From assembly GCF_000159695.1 (NCBI RefSeq), contig NZ_CM000955.1:817473-881472 (forward strand): a stretch of DNA of 64,000 bases, written 5' to 3'. Positions 7,959 to 16,156 of the stretch are shown here, in pieces. Below the pieces are notes generated by a model, which worked only from the letters and a program-made list of their open reading frames with translations, had not been told where the DNA came from and did not search any database. Each line of letters opens with the position of its first letter. Position 1 is the stretch's first letter. The position numbers and the translations under genes are program-made. This DNA is from Finegoldia magna ATCC 53516 (GTDB taxonomy: Bacteria > Bacillota > Clostridia > Tissierellales > Peptoniphilaceae).

Positions 7959-10379
7959 TTATTGTTTCACAGTCTTTTTGCGTCTTACATATCTTCTGAA
8001 GCTAACCTTGTCGTTAACCACAGTTATAGTTGTTTTTCTATTTTTGTCGATATCTCCGTTCAAAATCTTGTCGGCAAGTTCATTTTCAATATCCGTTCTT
8101 ATAAGTCTTTCAAGAGGTCTTGCTCCGAATTTCTTGTCGTATCCTTTGTCTACAAGATAATCCAAGATTTTTTCGTCATATGAAATTATCAAATCATTCT
8201 TCGCCATTCTCTCAACCAATTCATCCATCATAAGTCCTGCAATTTCTTTTACATTTTCCTTGTTCAAATTGCTAAACACAATAACATCGTCTAATCGATT
8301 CATAAATTCTGGCTTGAACATCGACTTCATTGCATTGTTGATAGTCTCTTTGTTTCTATTGTATTCATCAACTTCAACATCTTCTGCTGTATTAAACCCA
8401 ATTACGTTTTTGCTTTCAAGTTCAGTTGCGCCAATGTTTGATGTCATTATGATTACAGTATCTTTGAAATTTACCACGCGTCCTTTGGAATCTGTAAGTC
8501 TACCATCGTCCAAAACTTGTAAAAGCGTGTTGAAAACATCTGGATGAGCCTTTTCGATTTCATCAAACAATATTACAGAGTATGGTTTCGTACGCACCAT
8601 ATCAGTTAATTGTCCACCATCATCGTGACCAACATACCCCGGAGGAGATCCAATCAATTTTGACACCGAATGTTTTTCCATATATTCTGTCATGTCAATT
8701 CTAATCATCGCATTCTCATCATTGAACAATTCCTTAGCAAGTTTCTTTGCCAAGTATGTTTTACCAACACCAGTTGGTCCGACAAACACAAATGATCCAA
8801 TTGGCTTGTTAGGATTTTTGAGTCCAACACGTGCTCTTTTAATTGCGTTCGAAATAGAATCGATAGCTTTGTCTTGTCCAATGACAACTTTTTTCAAATT
8901 ATCAGCCAAGAACAAATATTTTTGTGATTCTGATTCTGTTAGCTTAGATACCGGAACCTTCGCCCAACGTGACACGATATTCGCTATTTCATCGAATCCA
9001 ATTTCCAATTTGTTTTCGTCTTGGTCTTCTTCTTCCATTTCTGCTTCTACTTCCTTGATTGCATCTCTTTTTTCTGCTGCAAGCAAAAAGTCAGAATTTT
9101 GAATAGCTTCTTGTTTTTCTGCTTCTAATTCTTCTAGAATTTTCGCATAATTTTTGCCACCAGTGAAGTTTTTCACTCTAACCATCGATTGAGCTTCATC
9201 TATCAAATCTATCGCCTTGTCTGGCAAATATCTGTCGTTCAAATATCTGTGCGATAATTCAACACTCGCTTTGATTGCTTCGTCACTAATTAGAACGTGA
9301 TGGTGTGATTCGTATTTGTCCTTCAATCCTTCAATAACTTGTATAGAATCCGAAACAGAAGGCTCATCTACCATGATAGTTTGAAGTCTTCTTTCAAAAG
9401 CTTGGTCCTTTTCGATAGTTTTTCTGTATTCATTGATAGTTGTAGCTCCGATTATTTGCAAATCGCCTCTCGCCAATGATGGTTTCAAAATATTTGATGC
9501 ATCCAATGCGCCCTCTGCACCACCTGCGCCCATCAACGAATGAAGTTCATCTATAAATAAAATTTTGTTTTCAGAATTCGACAAAGTATCGATAACTTTT
9601 TTGATTCTTTCTTCAAAATCTCCTCTGTATTTTGTTCCAGCCAACAATGCTGCCAAATCCAATGACAAAATCTCCTTGTCCTTGAAAATATCATTAACAT
9701 CGCCGTTGACAATCTTTACAGCCAAGCCTTCCACGATAGCAGTCTTTCCGACACCAGGATTTCCAATCAACACAGGGTTATTCTTTTTACGTCTAAGAAG
9801 AACTTGAATAATCCTTTCGATTTCTTCCTCACGACCGATACAAGGGTCAATCTTTCCTTCTTTTGCCAATTCGTTCAAATTCTTAGTGTACTTTTCAATC
9901 TCACTTGACTTAGAAGAACTAGCTGATGTGTCGTTTACATCTCCTTGTTCTCTCTTCATCTTCATAAAGAAATATTTGCGAAGTTCCGCTGTCAATTTCA
10001 TAGTATCCACGCCTGTTTTTTTCATCAAATGATTAGCGTAGTTAGAACTGTCCATGCAAAGCGCTGCCATAATGTGTTCTGGAGTAATCGCCCTTTCTCC
10101 GTAAGTGTTGGACAATCCCACAGCTTGAGTGATTATTTCTTCAAGTTTCGGGCTAATTCTTTGATTAGTTTCCTCGCTGTCTCCATAACCCAACTCATCT
10201 ATAATTAAATTTCTAATTTTTTCGTAATTTCCACCGTGTTTTTTCAAATATTGAGACGCCTTGAAATCAAACTTGAACATAGCAAGTAGCACATGCTCCA
10301 CTCCAAGATCCGCGTGCTTCAAACTAATTGCCTCATACACAGCCTCAGTTCTTAAATTATAAATATCTGATTTTCTCAA
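7959..10379 (-). CDS. clpC: ATP-dependent Clp protease ATPase subunit ClpC
   Basis: An 806-residue Hsp100 unfoldase that feeds proteins to ClpP. Order: N-terminal double Clp repeat (about 1-145), AAA1 with Walker A GNPGVGKT at 206-213 and Walker B near FIDE, a middle region with a UvrB/C-type coiled motif at about 411-450 (typical of ClpC rather than ClpA or ClpB), AAA2 with Walker A GPTGVGKT at 534-541, and a C-terminal D2-small domain with GARPLERL. It lies third after mcsA and mcsB-like and overlaps the latter by 4 nt. Regulation by CtsR is expected from the operator at 12448. ClpC normally needs an adaptor such as McsB, which here appears catalytically dead. Confidence 0.96.
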   Translation of the reverse strand: MRKSDIYNLRTEAVYEAISLKHADLGVEHVLLAMFKFDFKASQYLKKHGGNYEKIRNLIIDELGYGDSEETNQRISPKLEEIITQAVGLSNTYGERAITPEHIMAALCMDSSNYANHLMKKTGVDTMKLTAELRKYFFMKMKREQGDVNDTSASSSKSSEIEKYTKNLNELAKEGKIDPCIGREEEIERIIQVLLRRKKNNPVLIGNPGVGKTAIVEGLAVKIVNGDVNDIFKDKEILSLDLAALLAGTKYRGDFEERIKKVIDTLSNSENKILFIDELHSLMGAGGAEGALDASNILKPSLARGDLQIIGATTINEYRKTIEKDQAFERRLQTIMVDEPSVSDSIQVIEGLKDKYESHHHVLISDEAIKASVELSHRYLNDRYLPDKAIDLIDEAQSMVRVKNFTGGKNYAKILEELEAEKQEAIQNSDFLLAAEKRDAIKEVEAEMEEEDQDENKLEIGFDEIANIVSRWAKVPVSKLTESESQKYLFLADNLKKVVIGQDKAIDSISNAIKRARVGLKNPNKPIGSFVFVGPTGVGKTYLAKKLAKELFNDENAMIRIDMTEYMEKHSVSKLIGSPPGYVGHDDGGQLTDMVRTKPYSVILFDEIEKAHPDVFNTLLQVLDDGRLTDSKGRVVNFKDTVIIMTSNIGATELESKNVIGFNTAEDVEVDEYNRNKETINNAMKSMFKPEFMNRLDDVIVFSNLNKENVKEIAGLMMDELVERMAKNDLIISYDEKILDYLVDKGYDKKFGARPLERLIRTDIENELADKILNGDIDKNRKTTITVVNDKVSFRRYVRRKKTVKQ

Positions 10380-11371
10380 TTTTTCACCTGTCTTTCCAAA
10401 GTATCCTTGATGATTTCGCTTCTCAAAACTCCAATGTTTTGATTCAATTTATTGTTTTCGCGAAATTTTTCAAGCCTCAACTTATTTGTCTTATCGTACA
10501 AGTCCAGAATATCATCTACATTGAAACCATCGACAATTCCAAAATCGATAGCTATCAGTAAATCTCCAATCCTGTTCATTCCTTCAATTTCATCCAAAAC
10601 CCTTGAATATTTTAGCATCGACACACTTCTCAAAAGGTCATCCTTAAACTCAGGATTATTTTCGAATAAAATGCGTCTGTTTTCAATTTCCTTTCTGCAA
10701 ATCGAATCAATCAAAAGCGTCATATCATTGATAATATATTCAGGATCCATCAAATGACCATTAGTCGTAAGCCTGTAAATCGAACTTTTCGTATTAGAAT
10801 TGAAAGCTTTCTCAAACATATATCCTCTGTATCTTGCAACATCTTGAATATCGTCAATCTTGTTGAAATACTCCAAAGCCTTCAAGTTCATACACATGCT
10901 CACATCCATCATACATCCCGAATCGTAGAAATCATCTGACAAATATCCAAAATCAATATCAAAAGCAAAGTTCAATTTATCATTCAATTTTTCTTCAATA
11001 TTCAGACATTTTTCGTAAATATCTCTCAAATTTTTCCCAAAATCGTAAGCAGTAATGCAAATGTGGTCATTATCTGCCAAAGTAAACACGCATTTTTCAT
11101 CGCTATTTATAATAACCTCAGGAGACACATCCTCATAGTAAGTACTAGAAATGTATCCTTGTTTTCTCAGATAATCTCTGTTCGTACTTTTAGTATCCTT
11201 AAAAGAATAAACGCTAGACTCCTTCAAATATTCCAGATTATTCAATTCTTTTTTTATATCTGATTTCATATCGTCGCAAGAATCCGTATCTATAACCAAC
11301 ATAAAATTATAGTCCGACAAATTTCTTCTCAACGACACATCAGATTTCATTACAACACTTGAATTATTCAT
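10376..11371 (-). CDS. McsB-like protein with lost arginine-kinase active site
   Basis: 331 residues, homologous along its length to the protein-arginine kinase McsB, but apparently inactive. The conserved SSRIRL becomes KSDVSL near residues 9-14. The catalytic NEEDH becomes ADNDH at 99-103, so both glutamates are gone. The segment after FGYL (141-144) has SDDFYDSG instead of TSCPTN, so the active Cys is missing. The later GEG loop is also absent. The C-terminal helical part is still recognisable. It overlaps mcsA by 8 nt and clpC by 4 nt, in the standard mcsB position. I infer a pseudokinase that may keep an adaptor role for ClpC or bind phosphoarginine. A decayed gene is less likely because the frame is intact and coupled. 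Confidence 0.75.
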   Translation of the reverse strand: MNNSSVVMKSDVSLRRNLSDYNFMLVIDTDSCDDMKSDIKKELNNLEYLKESSVYSFKDTKSTNRDYLRKQGYISSTYYEDVSPEVIINSDEKCVFTLADNDHICITAYDFGKNLRDIYEKCLNIEEKLNDKLNFAFDIDFGYLSDDFYDSGCMMDVSMCMNLKALEYFNKIDDIQDVARYRGYMFEKAFNSNTKSSIYRLTTNGHLMDPEYIINDMTLLIDSICRKEIENRRILFENNPEFKDDLLRSVSMLKYSRVLDEIEGMNRIGDLLIAIDFGIVDGFNVDDILDLYDKTNKLRLEKFRENNKLNQNIGVLRSEIIKDTLERQVKN

Positions 11372-11963
11372 AACATTTTTCCCTATACTCTTGTAATTTC
11401 AATTCCAAATCGTCAATCTTCGTTTGAATATCGTGACACTTTTCAAATTCCTCATTATCCATTGCAATGAAAAGCTCATCAGACAAGCTATCCAACTTCT
11501 CCAAAATTTCCTTTGCCTTTTCAAAATTCTTAGGGAATTTGCCCCTGTAATACTTTGGATAACTTTTCGAATTTCTCTTATCCATGATGAAATCTCTGAA
11601 ATGATCGTAACAATATTTGCACCCAATCGATGAATAATTCTTCAACTCATCAAACGGCATATTGCACACTGGACACACACTCTTATCGTCAACATCTTTA
11701 TTTGAAGATTGTTGTACCTTTTCAAAAGGCAAATGCTCCACCACATCAGAAATTTGTTTTGCGATTTCTTCAAAAAGCTCCTTATTATCGTTCAATTGTT
11801 CATCAGAATCAAACTTAAAATCAGAATTCGAAATAATCTCATTCTTCAAATTATTCATATATTCTTCATAGCAATCATGACACAAATTCACATCACGAGC
11901 ACCAAATGGTCCCACGATTTTAACTTGAATAAAAGCAGGTTTACCACAATTATCGCAATTCAT
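11364..11963 (-). CDS. mcsA: McsA-like zinc protein, modulator of CtsR/McsB
   Basis: A 199-residue protein of the McsA/UvrB-C-motif family. It carries four Cys pairs: CDNC (3-6), CHDC near 28-31, CPVC near 96-99 and CKYC near 114-117, which should bind zinc. A UVR coiled coil spans about 155-195. In Bacillus McsA activates McsB and senses redox or metal stress. It sits between ctsR and the mcsB-like gene with only 10 bp to ctsR, so it is co-transcribed. Conserved zinc ligands beside a degenerate McsB suggest that McsA keeps a function of its own. Confidence 0.88.
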   Translation of the reverse strand: MNCDNCGKPAFIQVKIVGPFGARDVNLCHDCYEEYMNNLKNEIISNSDFKFDSDEQLNDNKELFEEIAKQISDVVEHLPFEKVQQSSNKDVDDKSVCPVCNMPFDELKNYSSIGCKYCYDHFRDFIMDKRNSKSYPKYYRGKFPKNFEKAKEILEKLDSLSDELFIAMDNEEFEKCHDIQTKIDDLELKLQEYREKCYE

Positions 11964-11973
11964 ATAATCACCT

Positions 11974-12435
11974 CTATCTCATAAAAGCCAATAACATATT
12001 CTTCAATAAATCAGCCCTCAGAATATTCCTGTCATTAAAATCCACCTTCGACAAAGTATTATCCTCCAAAGCGTGAACCATAACCAAAGCTTCCCTTTCA
12101 GTTATCAATTCCTCATCCAAAAGCATATTAATAATATTATTCGACTTATCCTTTGTAATTCTATCTCCAATAACATTTTCGACAATCTCCTTAATCGGAT
12201 TACTGTCTTCAATTGTTAATTTTATTATTTTAACATATCCACTTCCACCGCGTCTACTTTCAATATAATAACCCTTGTACGGAGTAAATCTAGTAGTCAG
12301 AACGTAATTAATTTGCGATGGAGCACAATTAAACTGATTGGCAAGATCATTTCTTCCGATTTCGATGAAATCATCGTCAGTGTTACTCAACAACTGCTTC
12401 AAAAAAGCTTCAATGCTGTTACTAAGCCCTGCCAT
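11974..12435 (-). CDS. ctsR: Transcriptional repressor CtsR
   Basis: A 153-residue repressor of class III heat-shock genes. The N-terminal winged-helix region (about 1-70) has the CtsR pattern with QINYVLTTRFTPYKGY and the glycine-rich wing ESRRGGSGYV that senses temperature. The C-terminal part (about 80-150) is the dimerisation domain. It is the first gene of the ctsR-mcsA-mcsB-clpC-radA operon, and a matching operator lies 13-29 bp before its ATG, so it is autoregulated. Confidence 0.93.
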   Translation of the reverse strand: MAGLSNSIEAFLKQLLSNTDDDFIEIGRNDLANQFNCAPSQINYVLTTRFTPYKGYYIESRRGGSGYVKIIKLTIEDSNPIKEIVENVIGDRITKDKSNNIINMLLDEELITEREALVMVHALEDNTLSKVDFNDRNILRADLLKNMLLAFMR

Positions 12436-12447
12436 ACTATCACCTCT

Positions 12448-12464
12448 TTTGACTTTCTCTGACT
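12448..12464 (-). promoter_or_regulatory. CtsR operator
   Basis: On the minus strand AGTCAGA GAA AGTCAAA, a tandem heptad that differs by one base from the CtsR consensus (A/G GTCAAA, three bases, A/G GTCAAA). A further half site, GGTCAAA, lies at 12505-12511 inside the promoter spacer. Confidence 0.85.
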
Positions 12465-12493
12465 AATTAAATAAAAAAATTTATCTTTCTTAA

Positions 12494-12522
12494 ATTATAC
12501 CATCTTTGACCTTTCATATCAA
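12494..12522 (-). promoter_or_regulatory. Promoter of the ctsR operon
   Basis: Minus strand: -35 TTGATA (12517-12522), 17-bp spacer, -10 TATAAT (12494-12499). The CtsR operator is immediately downstream, so bound repressor would block transcription. Confidence 0.85.
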
Positions 12523-12557
12523 CAACAAAATCCTACAACATTACTAAAATTTTCAAA

Positions 12558-12579
12558 ATAAAAGGGAAAGCTATGAAGC
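12558..12579. terminator. Hairpin, likely terminator
   Basis: GGGAAAGCT and AGCTTCCC flank a short loop, with one bulged A. It lies between the ctsR promoter and the small ORF ending at 12621, with T-rich sequence on the minus-strand side. Confidence 0.45.
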
Positions 12580-12620
12580 TTCCCTCAATAATTTAAAATT
12601 ATAATTTAATTTTTTTAAAA

Positions 12621-12764
12621 TCAAATATCCAATTCTGATATTTCTATAATAAAATTATCCTTTATCATGAAATAAAATTCTTCTGCTACTTTTTCGTATA
12701 ATTCTTTAATTCTATTAACCTCATCTGGTTTTTTCATTCCAAAATTCAAACATATTTTTTTCAT
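12621..12764 (-). CDS. Small hypothetical protein, 47 residues
   Basis: A short open frame, start ATG at 12762-12764, stop TGA at 12621-12623. The product is charged and predicted helical (runs such as KPDEVNRIKELYEKVAEEF) without a signal peptide. It starts 14 bp after the stop of the membrane protein gene at 12779 on the same strand, so it may be co-transcribed. The ribosome-binding site is weak (AAAGGGC, about 7 nt upstream). Function unknown; it may not be translated. Confidence 0.35.
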   Translation of the reverse strand: MKKICLNFGMKKPDEVNRIKELYEKVAEEFYFMIKDNFIIEISELDI

Positions 12765-12778
12765 CTGGATTGCCCTTT

Positions 12779-13156
12779 CTATTTAAGAACAATACTCCCG
12801 AAACTTAAAATCATAACATACCATTTTAGAATTTCCACCAGACTGTGTGAATCGATAACCAGCACTGCAATTAAAATTAAATGCGGAATTGCCAAAATAA
12901 TACAAGTAGTTACAACCACCCAATTCTTTTTTACAAAGAAAATAGCAAAAATAATTAACCAAGCCCACATCGAAAAAGGAACAAACATCGTAATGTGATT
13001 AAAAAATTCATTGTTCAACACATTGGCTACACCACCATTCAACGGATTATTTGTCACAGTAATTATAATTCCAACAACAAATAACAACACTGAAAATATT
13101 GTAATTCCGTAAAATATTTTCTTCGAATCTATACTCTTTTTCATTTGACCACTCAT
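12779..13156 (-). CDS. Small membrane protein, unknown function
   Basis: 125 residues with about four hydrophobic segments (roughly 15-35, 55-75, 80-100 and 108-123) and a basic N-terminus, so an integral membrane protein. I do not recognise a family. An AGGAGC-type ribosome-binding site precedes the ATG. The gene starts 23 bp after the stop of the HsdR remnant. Confidence 0.55.
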   Translation of the reverse strand: MSGQMKKSIDSKKIFYGITIFSVLLFVVGIIITVTNNPLNGGVANVLNNEFFNHITMFVPFSMWAWLIIFAIFFVKKNWVVVTTCIILAIPHLILIAVLVIDSHSLVEILKWYVMILSFGSIVLK

Positions 13157-13179
13157 TTTTGTTAGCTCCTTTACGAGAT

Positions 13180-14103
13180 TTATATTCCTACAAAAACTTC
13201 TACAATTTTTTCTATTTTTTCGAGAACAATTTGTTTTTTCTTTTCCCTTGCACCTTGTCTACGAGAAGTAGGTGGCAAAATTTTATCCAATACAGTACCG
13301 GCGTAATCAACAAAACCTTTCGCAATTGATTTGTTGATAAAATGATATGCTCCTTCTTTTAATTTTTCTTCTTCAATTAGAGTTTCTACCTTCTTTTCTT
13401 TTTCTTTTCTTGCGAATGAATAGAAAGTTTCCAATATATCATCATTATCTTTCAATTCTGATAATCTTGTCTTGTTGATAAAATCCATCACCAAATCTTC
13501 CTTAGCTCTCGTTCCCAAACTGGATCTTATAACTCTACGAACTTCTGCCTTCAAGTTTTCAACATCCTCATGTTCCTTGGATTTTTCCAAAATCAAAGCC
13601 AAAATATAATCCAAATTAATCTCATCAGTCTTCAACAAATCAATTTGAAATTCTACATCAGAGAAATCAACCTGTTGTTCTTCAGAATCTCCTGAACGTC
13701 TTGAATTCACGATATTTTCTCTAATATCGACATACACGCTCTTCATATCTTGCATTAATCTGTCGGAAATAATTTTGTCGAAATTTTCAAACTCATCAAA
13801 GTTTTTCAAAATATTTTCCGATTTCAATAATTCACCAAAAAGCTGCACGAATTCCTTCTTGTCAGCTTCCAAGAAAATCTCTGTTGGATCTGGAAACTTT
13901 TCTACAATTTCATTGCAAATATCCTTGTAACCTTTGGTAACTTTCCCTGTCTCTTCATCTGTAAAACCTTCCATGTATTCTTCGTAGCTTTTTTCAAGAA
14001 TAATATTTACACTGTTTTCATCGCCAAAAGTTTTTATAGCATCTTCAGTAGCCTTTTCCAAATCTCTGAAACACACAATATTTCCAAAAGTTTTAATTCT
14101 ATA
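13180..14103 (-). pseudogene. hsdR: Type I restriction enzyme HsdR, C-terminal remnant
   Basis: An open frame of about 300 codons (GTG at 14076) that matches only the C-terminal helical part of type I restriction subunit R, the region that contacts the methylase complex. Similarity continues a few codons upstream of the GTG (KNYRIKTFGN), which shows that the open frame is a truncated piece and not a gene with its own start. The nuclease and DEAD-box translocase domains, about 700 residues, are missing. The frame is undamaged inside the remnant. Together with the hsdM fragment at 15424-16008 it marks a former hsd locus, now split by an unrelated redox operon. Confidence 0.7.
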
Positions 14104-14132
14104 GTTTTTTATTATTTTTAATTTTATTACTG

Positions 14133-14164
14133 TTGTGACGTACTTTATAAATTATGTGTCACAA
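14133..14164 (-). terminator. Inverted repeat after the selenoprotein gene
   Basis: TTGTGAC (14133-14139) and GTCACAA (14158-14164) form a 7-bp stem with an 18-nt loop directly after the stop at 14166. There is no clear T-run, so termination is uncertain. Confidence 0.35.
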
Positions 14165-14165
14165 A

Positions 14166-14666
14166 CTATTCTTTGCTATTTAATGCTTTATTGATGGTTT
14201 CTTGAATAAGAGGACCACAGCATTTACCCAAAGGATTCTTAATTTCGCACTTTCCATTTTTCATTGCCCCTGTAAGTCTAATAATATCTTTAATATTCTT
14301 TGCACCATCATCTAAAACAGCATTTATAATTTGTTGCTCTGTAACTTGGTTGCAATAGCATATATATTTGGGATTTGCATTCTTTTTAAACCATATAGGA
14401 ACTTTTACTTCTTCCTTATAAAAAACTCTTTCATTGTTTAAGTTATAATACACGACATCACAATCTTCATTCATACATAAATAGTAAGTTTCTTCATCTA
14501 CAACCTTTCCCCTAAGGTTTTCTGATACCATATGCTTTACAGTTATATTCTTAACCTTTTCTCCTATTTCGTAACATTTGGGGCAATTTTCTTTTTCTTT
14601 CACTGTACCAGTGGTTTTTTGTATTGACTCTCAGCAAGATTGATTTATCTTATTTTCTTGACTCAC
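14166..14666 (-). CDS. Probable selenoprotein: CopZ-like / BFD-type [2Fe-2S] metallochaperone
   Basis: I read this gene from GTG at 14664-14666, which has AGGAGG 7 nt upstream, through an in-frame TGA at codon 12 (14631-14633) to the stop at 14166: 166 residues. Codon 11 is Cys, giving a Cys-Sec pair. The usual call would be the weak GTG at 14603, which has no ribosome-binding site. The downstream part has a Cys-rich N-terminal domain (CPKC, then CMNEDCD) and a C-terminal [2Fe-2S] BFD-like domain (CYC ... PLGKCC). This is the Csac_0668-type family, which is known to include selenoproteins. A SECIS-like hairpin lies 21 nt after the TGA. Its neighbour encodes a thioredoxin-like protein whose last codons form the ribosome-binding site. 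If Sec insertion fails, only an 11-residue peptide is made. Confidence 0.65.
14600..14633 (-). promoter_or_regulatory. Sec codon TGA and SECIS-like hairpin
   Basis: Minus strand: TGA at 14631-14633, then 21 nt, then GGU at the tip of a short hairpin (CACU, loop GGUAC, AGUG; or CACUG, GUA, CAGUG). Bacterial SECIS elements lie within the coding frame just after UGA and usually carry GG(U) in the apical loop, as in E. coli fdhF. The stem is short, so this is suggestive only. Confidence 0.5.
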
Positions 14667-14667
14667 T

Positions 14668-15195
14668 TTATTTCCTCCTGTCTAAATAAATATTATTTCT
14701 ATAGTTAATCAGGATATCTAATACCTCTTTCAATGTATCTATAATATATTCTCCCTGTCGGTATCTCCTTTTCTCTACTATAACTCGAACTTGGTCCTTA
14801 GATTCAACCACATCTATTATTCTTTTAGGATATTGAACCCATTTCCCTATCTCCTGATATTCTTGATTCATAATAATAAATGTTGGTGTAATAACTTTTT
14901 CATTAGGCATAAACTTACTGTAACTATCTGTATCTATTACTTTAAGTTTTATATTTTCATTATTTTTTTCTAACCAATGAACTACAGGAATATTAATTAT
15001 AGAATCAATACACCAGTTTTCTCCAATCGCAAGTATATTAAATTTGCTTGTTATACTACTAACCTTTTCTAAATATCTCTCTAAATTTAAATAATTTCTT
15101 ATCGCATTATTAGCATAATTCTTATATCTATCCTGAGCAGTATCGTAAAATTGTTGAAAAGTAACTCCAGAGTTAAATATTTGCTTGTATTTCAA
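14668..15195 (-). CDS. Thioredoxin-like family protein
   Basis: 175 residues similar to the thioredoxin-like family of Bacillus with a TEDWCGDA-type site. Here the segment is IGENWCIDSI (about residues 75-84), a single-Cys site with Asp two positions later, followed by a TPTF cis-proline motif near 127-130. The strands and helices around it fit a thioredoxin fold. It is cytoplasmic. A GGAGGAAG ribosome-binding site precedes the start. Its stop TAA lies 1 nt before the start of the selenoprotein and its Arg-Arg codons supply that gene's AGGAGG, so translation is coupled and a shared redox role is likely. Confidence 0.7.
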   Translation of the reverse strand: MKYKQIFNSGVTFQQFYDTAQDRYKNYANNAIRNYLNLERYLEKVSSITSKFNILAIGENWCIDSIINIPVVHWLEKNNENIKLKVIDTDSYSKFMPNEKVITPTFIIMNQEYQEIGKWVQYPKRIIDVVESKDQVRVIVEKRRYRQGEYIIDTLKEVLDILINYRNNIYLDRRK

Positions 15196-15211
15196 ATTGT
15201 CACTTCCTCCT

Positions 15212-15265
15212 AAAAAAGTAAGTTACTCCATATAATTTACTTACTATTTATCTAATTAAATTATA
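15212..15265 (-). promoter_or_regulatory. Leader of the thioredoxin/selenoprotein operon
   Basis: Minus strand: -10 TATAAT at 15260-15265 without a convincing -35, then an inverted repeat AGTAAGT / ACTTACT followed directly by six T and the ribosome-binding site. The repeat could be an operator or a weak attenuator. Between it and 15424 I see nothing else. Confidence 0.35.
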
Positions 15266-15423
15266 CCCTTTTTTTCTACTAATATATTCAACATGAACAT
15301 AATTATACTGATGCGTAACTAACTATTACCTTAAATATGATTGTATTAGATAATTATCAACTATTCAAGAGCTAATGTCCTTACCTCTCATGCACTGCTC
15401 ACAGCAATTAGATCCTAATTACT

Positions 15424-16008
15424 CTAAGCAATGCACGAAATATATTTAGTTAAAGTTCCTGAAACCGTTGATTTATTAACACAAACTGCACCCATCACTA
15501 TTATGACACGTTCCCCACATGTCGGATCGTATACTTTGTTAATGCTTGTTTTGCCGTCCATTACAAGCTTTGCCAAAAGCTTTGACACTGTTTGTGGAGT
15601 GAAGAATTCTCCTCCTGATTTTCCTGCATTACTTGCATAGTTGGATATCAAATATTCGTATGCGTCACCAAATGCATCGATGTCGTTGTTTTCAAATTTG
15701 CCGAAATTGATTTTGTCAATTCCTGTTAATATGTCGCATAGTCTTTTGTTTTTCTCTGCAACTGTTGCTCCTAGTTTGTTGCTTGTTGTATCAATGTCTT
15801 CGAATAATCCTTTGATGTCGTCTTCTGAGGGATATCCTATCGCACTTGCTTCTATTGATTTGAAAATATTTGCCAAATCTGTGTTCAAATTTTCATTGGT
15901 GCGTGCAGTTTTTACGACATTTTGAAATAATTGGCTTGGTAGTATGAAAAACCCTGTTTCTTCTACTGTATCTAGTCTGAAATCTGTTTCTGATTCTTCA
16001 TCTGTGAT
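15424..16008 (-). pseudogene. hsdM: Type I DNA methyltransferase HsdM, internal remnant
   Basis: The open frame runs from 16008, just after an in-frame TAA, to 15424. It starts inside HsdM (FFILPSQLF is recognisable) and continues through [17 protein letters not shown] to the SAM-binding DPTCG motif, where similarity stops; the final 29 codons are unrelated. About 100 residues at the N-terminus and the whole catalytic NPPF part are missing, so it cannot methylate DNA. No hsdS is seen. With the hsdR tail at 13180 it shows deletion of the centre of a type I system and its replacement by the thioredoxin/selenoprotein operon. Confidence 0.75.
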
Positions 16009-16115
16009 TTATGTTAATTTTTCATTATGTTTTTTTAAATTTTATGTAATATTTCATTTTAATTATATCATATAATTAATTGACTATATTGTGTTTTATC
16101 TTTATTTTCTTGCAA

Positions 16116-16148
16116 TAAAAAACCAACACATTTTTAAAAATGCGTTGG
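16116..16148 (-). terminator. Terminator of the kdgT-like gene
   Basis: CCAACACATTTTT (16123-16135) pairs with AAAAATGCGTTGG (16136-16148). On the minus strand a T-run follows (A-run at 16116-16122). Confidence 0.85.
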
Positions 16149-16156
16149 CTTTTGTT

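Noticed and set aside
12783..12968. Cys-rich 61-codon minus-strand frame inside the membrane protein gene
   Set aside because: It overlaps the better supported 125-residue membrane protein in another frame and has no ribosome-binding site.
14166..14603. Start of the [2Fe-2S] protein at GTG 14603
   Set aside because: No ribosome-binding site precedes it, while an upstream GTG with AGGAGG is in the same frame once the TGA is read as Sec.
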